A DNA stretch of 32,487 nucleotides, from positions 1-32,487 of IMG/VR virus record IMGVR_UViG_3300028840_003855. One strand, written 5' to 3'. Source of the DNA: a virus. The position numbers were made by a program, and so were the translations under genes. The notes under the pieces were generated by a model. That model had not been told where the DNA came from. It made no database searches and saw nothing but the letters and a program-made list of their open reading frames with translations. Positions 29,038-32,487 of this stretch are shown here, piece after piece (the stretch's first letter is position 1; each line of letters starts with the position of its first letter).

Positions 29038-29052
29038 GGGGGTATTTTAGCA

Positions 29053-29475
29053 ATGCCTGAGGAAGTAAAAGAAGAAGATACAAGGACTGATGGAGTAGTA
29101 GTGGATGAAGTACCAAACACCTCTGAGGAGATAGATGAGCCAACAGAGGAACAGATAGCTGAGTGGAAGAAGCTATATAAGCATGTATATGCAGTACCTG
29201 TATCAGGGAAGTGGTATTATGTAAGGCCACTCTTCAGAAGGGAAGTTAAGGAGCTGGCTAACGCCATTAGCAGGGAGACCATGATGGCCACTGAGGGGGA
29301 GATGACAGCATCCCAGATGACGTTTGAGGATCATGTAGCTCTTGCTGGCCTGTTGTGGCCATTCATAGGGCCTGAGGAGACTGATGAGTCCCTTGGCTTC
29401 CTGCTTGGTACTTTGAGTGACCAGATAATGCGTTTCAGTGGGGCTGGGATAGATGCAGAGCCCATTGAACTCTAA
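29053..29475 (+). CDS. Tail-assembly-chaperone-like protein 1
   Basis: 140 residues, ATG 29053. Residues 1-38 are acidic. Then comes EEQIAEWKKLYKHVYAV, a strand pair (KWYYVRPLFRREVKEL) and a helical C-terminus. Size, acidity and position between tube and tape-measure-like genes are as expected of tail assembly chaperones (lambda gpG-like slot). It shares EWKxxYxxVYxV and YYxRxL with the next gene. Confidence 0.65.
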   Translation: MPEEVKEEDTRTDGVVVDEVPNTSEEIDEPTEEQIAEWKKLYKHVYAVPVSGKWYYVRPLFRREVKELANAISRETMMATEGEMTASQMTFEDHVALAGLLWPFIGPEETDESLGFLLGTLSDQIMRFSGAGIDAEPIEL

Positions 29476-30292
29476 TAGTGACACTACTAATGATGGCCCA
29501 AGCAATAAAGACATCCTGGAGTGGAAGGATAAATACAGATCCGTCTACAGGGTAGTTATCCTGGACCATGAATGCTACTACAGGAAGCTAAGGATAATAG
29601 AATACGTAAGGATTGAGGGTGCCTCCCTTACCGACCTCCAATATGAAGAGGCTGTAGTAAGGGGGGTATTATTATATCCTGGATTTGACACACTATATGG
29701 GTCCTACGCCGGGGTAATATCCACCTTATCTACCTGTATATTGAGGAGTAGTTGCCTTGAGCTGTCAGCGGAGGATCTCAAGGAGGAGGTCCCCTTAGCT
29801 GACGCCTGGGCCAGGGGCATAGATGAAGAGAAGAGGAAGATCCTGCCCAGGACTGACCCTGTATCAGGTCAGTTGGTTATAGACAAGCCCATTATTCCCC
29901 TCATTCTGAATATTATACAGGTCATTCCATCCTACAGGCCTGAGGAACTACTAATGATGACCATGGACCAAATACTAGAAAGGGTAGCATGGGCGCAGTA
30001 CATGACTGGAGATATTCCGTCTGATGTAAAGAAGCTCATCAGGGCGTACTATGGCCCTGGCTCTACTATCCACTCTACCGCCCCATCACCTAATCCATCT
30101 ACTAACCAACCTACCTATCCCTCCTCCGGCAGGGGACAATGGAGCCTCAGCCAGCAGGAGCTGGAGCAGATGTCAGCTGATGCCAGTACCAAGGCATTGA
30201 GTGAAGAGATGAGAAAGTATATGAGGAACAGAACTATGAAGAAGGGGAATACAAGGAGGAAAGATGCTGGGCCCATACCTTGGAGGAGATAA
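29453..30292 (+). CDS. Tail-assembly-chaperone-like protein 2 (overlapping paralogue)
   Basis: 279 residues from ATG 29453, in the +1 frame relative to the previous gene and overlapping it by 23 nt. ILEWKDKYRSVYRVV and a following YYRKL align with the first chaperone-like protein, so it is a paralogue with its own start. The middle is helical. The C-terminal 70 residues are Pro/Ser-rich, then very basic (MKKGNTRRKDAG). It overlaps the next gene by 29 nt. Confidence 0.65.
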   Translation: MQSPLNSNSDTTNDGPSNKDILEWKDKYRSVYRVVILDHECYYRKLRIIEYVRIEGASLTDLQYEEAVVRGVLLYPGFDTLYGSYAGVISTLSTCILRSSCLELSAEDLKEEVPLADAWARGIDEEKRKILPRTDPVSGQLVIDKPIIPLILNIIQVIPSYRPEELLMMTMDQILERVAWAQYMTGDIPSDVKKLIRAYYGPGSTIHSTAPSPNPSTNQPTYPSSGRGQWSLSQQELEQMSADASTKALSEEMRKYMRNRTMKKGNTRRKDAGPIPWRR

Positions 30293-32487
30293 CCAAAGGG
30301 AAGTAGCTAGCAGGTATGCTAGTGCCTACGCGGAGGAGTACAGTGGAGGGTATCCCTCACTGGAGCCACCCAGAGGACCTGGCATAGGTAGCACCCTCAT
30401 GAAGGGTGCTATGATGATGCTAGCCTTTGGTGCAGTAGAGAAGATAGCCCAGGCAGGTCTTAGTGGTGCCAGTAGGAAATTTGCGTCGATGGCATCCAGG
30501 CTGGCCTCCAGAGCACAGAGCAGGAGTAGACTGGCCAGGGAGTTCCATACTACTCATGTAGCAGCCAGGACTTTAATGGGTGGGCCTCCTGCTATTGGTA
30601 CAGTGGTCCGGGGAATGCCCTCTGTAGGAGCCGGGGTAGCCAGATATAGGGCATGGCAGCGAATGAGGGGTATTGATGTCAGTGCCTATAGTAGGTGGCA
30701 GCAGGGGATAGCCCAGAGGGCAGCAGCGACCACACCCTACACCAGCAGGGCATCCCAGAGGGTAGCTAACTTCAGGTCATTCATGACCGGCAGGGGTTCT
30801 CCTGAATTCAGGGGCCGAGTAGTAGGTTCAGTAGAGCAATTCCTCACCAGCTATGCCAAAGTCCTTCCTGGTATCTTCATAGCACAGAAGGCCCTTGGTA
30901 TCTTCGGCAGGGATGAGAGGAGGCCCATGGCATGGTGGAACCTCCCGGGGAGGGCAGCCAGACTGGGCACTGAATTCCTTGGCACTGCTGCTACATTCCT
31001 CCCTATTAGCCTTGCCTTCAGGGGTATAGGGGGCGCAGTTAAGCTCACCAAAGACTACACTGAACTAGGCCTTACCAGGAGACTGGCCCGGCCCCAGGTT
31101 CAGACTGGGATATACAATGCAGTTGAGAGGATCGAAAGAGCCAGAGGCAGGATGATAGGTACAAGGGAGGATCCTGGGGTCTATTCCAGGATGAGGGGAG
31201 CCGCCCAGGCTTTCCTGAGGAACCATAACATACAATGGAGAAACAGATTTATCCCCGCAGGTTGGAGGACCGGTAGGAACTGGTGGCGCTCCATGGCTGC
31301 TGGATACAGAAGGGCATCAGTGCCTAAGGCCTACAGGCTTACTGACCCTGGAATTCCCACTACCATAAGGAATATGGAGGACCTGAGGGGTATTCGACTG
31401 GGAGGAGACTTCCAGAGGGAGTTACTTGGGACAATAGGGGCAGCAGCCCAGATGCCCAGGAGAGGCTTCCTTGCCAGGGTCCTTGGTATGAGGCCTGCCA
31501 GGATAGATGAAGTCACTGGTGCCACTGACCGCTTTATGAACCTCATAAGGACTCCTGACATGAGTAGTGCCAGTAGGCAGTTACTGAGGGAAGCACTTGG
31601 GCAGATGTACTTTGACAGGGGGACTTACCTCGGCCCTCATGGTAGGGTCATCAATGTATCCAGGTATATGCCCAAGGAAGTAGTTAGTAGGGCAGTGGAC
31701 TGGACCCAGGAGCACTTTACCATCATGGGTAAGTTGAGGCCCCTGGAGTTCTTTAGGGCTAGCAGAATAAAGGACTACCTACTGGATACTGCCCCGAGGG
31801 TGCAGAAGTGGGGACCCGGGAACAGGATAAGGGTAGGGCCAGTACCTATTAGTATGGTAGGTCAGCCCCAGAACTTTAGTGAGTCAATAGTTACTCAGCA
31901 GATGATGCAGAGGTATGATCCAAGAGGGGCTATCATTGACGTCCAGCCTGGTGAGAATGTAATATGGCTCAAGACTGGCAGGAATAAAGGCTCTATGTTC
32001 TTTAGTACTGAGTCATGGAGGACTCATCCATGGAGGTTCTATCAGCCCAGGTACAGTCCGGAGAAGGCAGATATAATGCATAGGCTGGGTATGCCAATAG
32101 GGGAACTAAGTGTACCCTACTCCTTGGTGAAGGCACCCCCTGGTGGAGCTATCAGAAGAGTCCAGGACAACTACTACATGGGTATCCCCGATCCATTTGG
32201 GGCCGAGAGAGGTTCCTACCAGGAAGAGAGACAGGGGATGGCAGAGGCCTTCGGCTGGGGAAAGTGGAGGACATGGCTCCATAGCAGGATCCTGAGGAAC
32301 CCATCCAATGTGGTACGGAGGGAGGGGAGGGCATGGCCAGGCCTGGAGATAGGGGCGGGGTATGGGGCAATGCCAGGGCCCTTTAGGAGACTGGAGAACC
32401 TCTACATGAAGTACTTCAGTACCCAGTCCCCACTGGTAATGATGTCCCAGCAGAAGGGCTTCCTCAGGTACCTGGCAGAAGGAGCGC
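30264..32487 (+). CDS. N-terminal part of a very large tail protein, probably the tape measure (partial)
   Basis: An open frame of 741 codons from ATG 30264, preceded by AAGGAGGAAAG, runs off the end of the window without a stop. The N-terminus has MLGPYLGGDNQREVASRYAS, then LMKGAMMMLAFGAVEKIAQA. The first 400 residues are rich in Ala, Arg and Gly, look helical, and include a hydrophobic patch near 245 (ATFLPISLAFRGIGGAVKL). Later parts look more globular, with Trp/Tyr/Arg clusters. The gene after the tail chaperones is normally the tape measure; the Arg-rich globular parts could instead be an injected or enzymatic domain. It is intact within the window. Confidence 0.65.
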   Translation, partial: MLGPYLGGDNQREVASRYASAYAEEYSGGYPSLEPPRGPGIGSTLMKGAMMMLAFGAVEKIAQAGLSGASRKFASMASRLASRAQSRSRLAREFHTTHVAARTLMGGPPAIGTVVRGMPSVGAGVARYRAWQRMRGIDVSAYSRWQQGIAQRAAATTPYTSRASQRVANFRSFMTGRGSPEFRGRVVGSVEQFLTSYAKVLPGIFIAQKALGIFGRDERRPMAWWNLPGRAARLGTEFLGTAATFLPISLAFRGIGGAVKLTKDYTELGLTRRLARPQVQTGIYNAVERIERARGRMIGTREDPGVYSRMRGAAQAFLRNHNIQWRNRFIPAGWRTGRNWWRSMAAGYRRASVPKAYRLTDPGIPTTIRNMEDLRGIRLGGDFQRELLGTIGAAAQMPRRGFLARVLGMRPARIDEVTGATDRFMNLIRTPDMSSASRQLLREALGQMYFDRGTYLGPHGRVINVSRYMPKEVVSRAVDWTQEHFTIMGKLRPLEFFRASRIKDYLLDTAPRVQKWGPGNRIRVGPVPISMVGQPQNFSESIVTQQMMQRYDPRGAIIDVQPGENVIWLKTGRNKGSMFFSTESWRTHPWRFYQPRYSPEKADIMHRLGMPIGELSVPYSLVKAPPGGAIRRVQDNYYMGIPDPFGAERGSYQEERQGMAEAFGWGKWRTWLHSRILRNPSNVVRREGRAWPGLEIGAGYGAMPGPFRRLENLYMKYFSTQSPLVMMSQQKGFLRYLAEGA

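Noticed and set aside
71-32370. Many minus-strand open frames of 60-200 codons
   Set aside because: They lie antisense inside confident + strand genes, lack ribosome binding sites and family patterns, and their compositions are those expected of shadow frames in AGG/GAT-rich coding sequence.
1-32487. tRNA genes, CRISPR arrays, insertion sequences or an attachment site
   Set aside because: I saw no cloverleaf with a TTCRA T-loop, no regularly spaced direct repeats, no transposase-like ORF and no flanking duplications. The repeated sequence blocks are intron core elements.
30264-32487. Noncoding 2.2-kb tail of the window
   Set aside because: It first appears to lack a gene because no stop closes the frame, but a continuous 741-codon frame with a good ribosome binding site covers it.

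Overview
The window is part of the virion-structure module of a large double-stranded DNA tailed phage (or prophage) with a contractile tail. Every credible gene lies on the + strand. The order is DNA packaging (large terminase), portal, protease/scaffold, major capsid protein, connector-like genes, tail sheath, tube-like proteins, tail-assembly-chaperone-like proteins, and the start of a very large tail protein. AGGAGG-type ribosome binding sites, one TTGACA/TATACT promoter, GTG and TTG starts, and Arg codons that are mostly AGG/AGA with many ATA codons fit a bacterial host, plausibly a Firmicute. The host cannot be fixed from this sequence.

Layout. 1-3000: end of an unknown gene, a methyltransferase-like protein, and the large terminase. 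3131-11333: unknown virion protein, portal fused to a MuF-like domain, small membrane protein, beta-rich small protein, fused protease/scaffold, and a further structural protein. 11380-16225: major capsid gene. 16330-20587: two tandem paralogues and four connector-region proteins. 20617-23466: tail sheath. 23590-26493: tube-like gene. 26522-29037: two further tube-like paralogues. 29053-30292: two overlapping chaperone-like paralogues. 30264 to the end: open-ended tape-measure-like gene.

The main result is that the two genes expected to make the most abundant virion proteins are both split by group I introns. The capsid gene reads as six exons (175, 194, 83, 14, 20 and 861 nt) separated by five introns, and joins into one 448-residue HK97-type protein. 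The tube-like gene reads as four exons (133, 50, 339 and 129 nt) separated by three introns, and joins into a 216-residue protein. I placed the splice sites from four things: P1 pairings ending in a U.G pair, a terminal intron G, P10 pairings, and restoration of a continuous family-like protein. Two capsid exons are micro-exons of 14 and 20 nt. Five introns carry LAGLIDADG endonuclease genes, and all five of those genes run into sequence that also forms the ribozyme core. Three introns are small and have no ORF. At least three structural types are present, so most appear to have arrived independently, except capsid introns 1 and 2, which are clear paralogues.

Protein functions are family-level judgements made by reading the translations; no database search was possible. 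Most connector-region genes have no recognised function.
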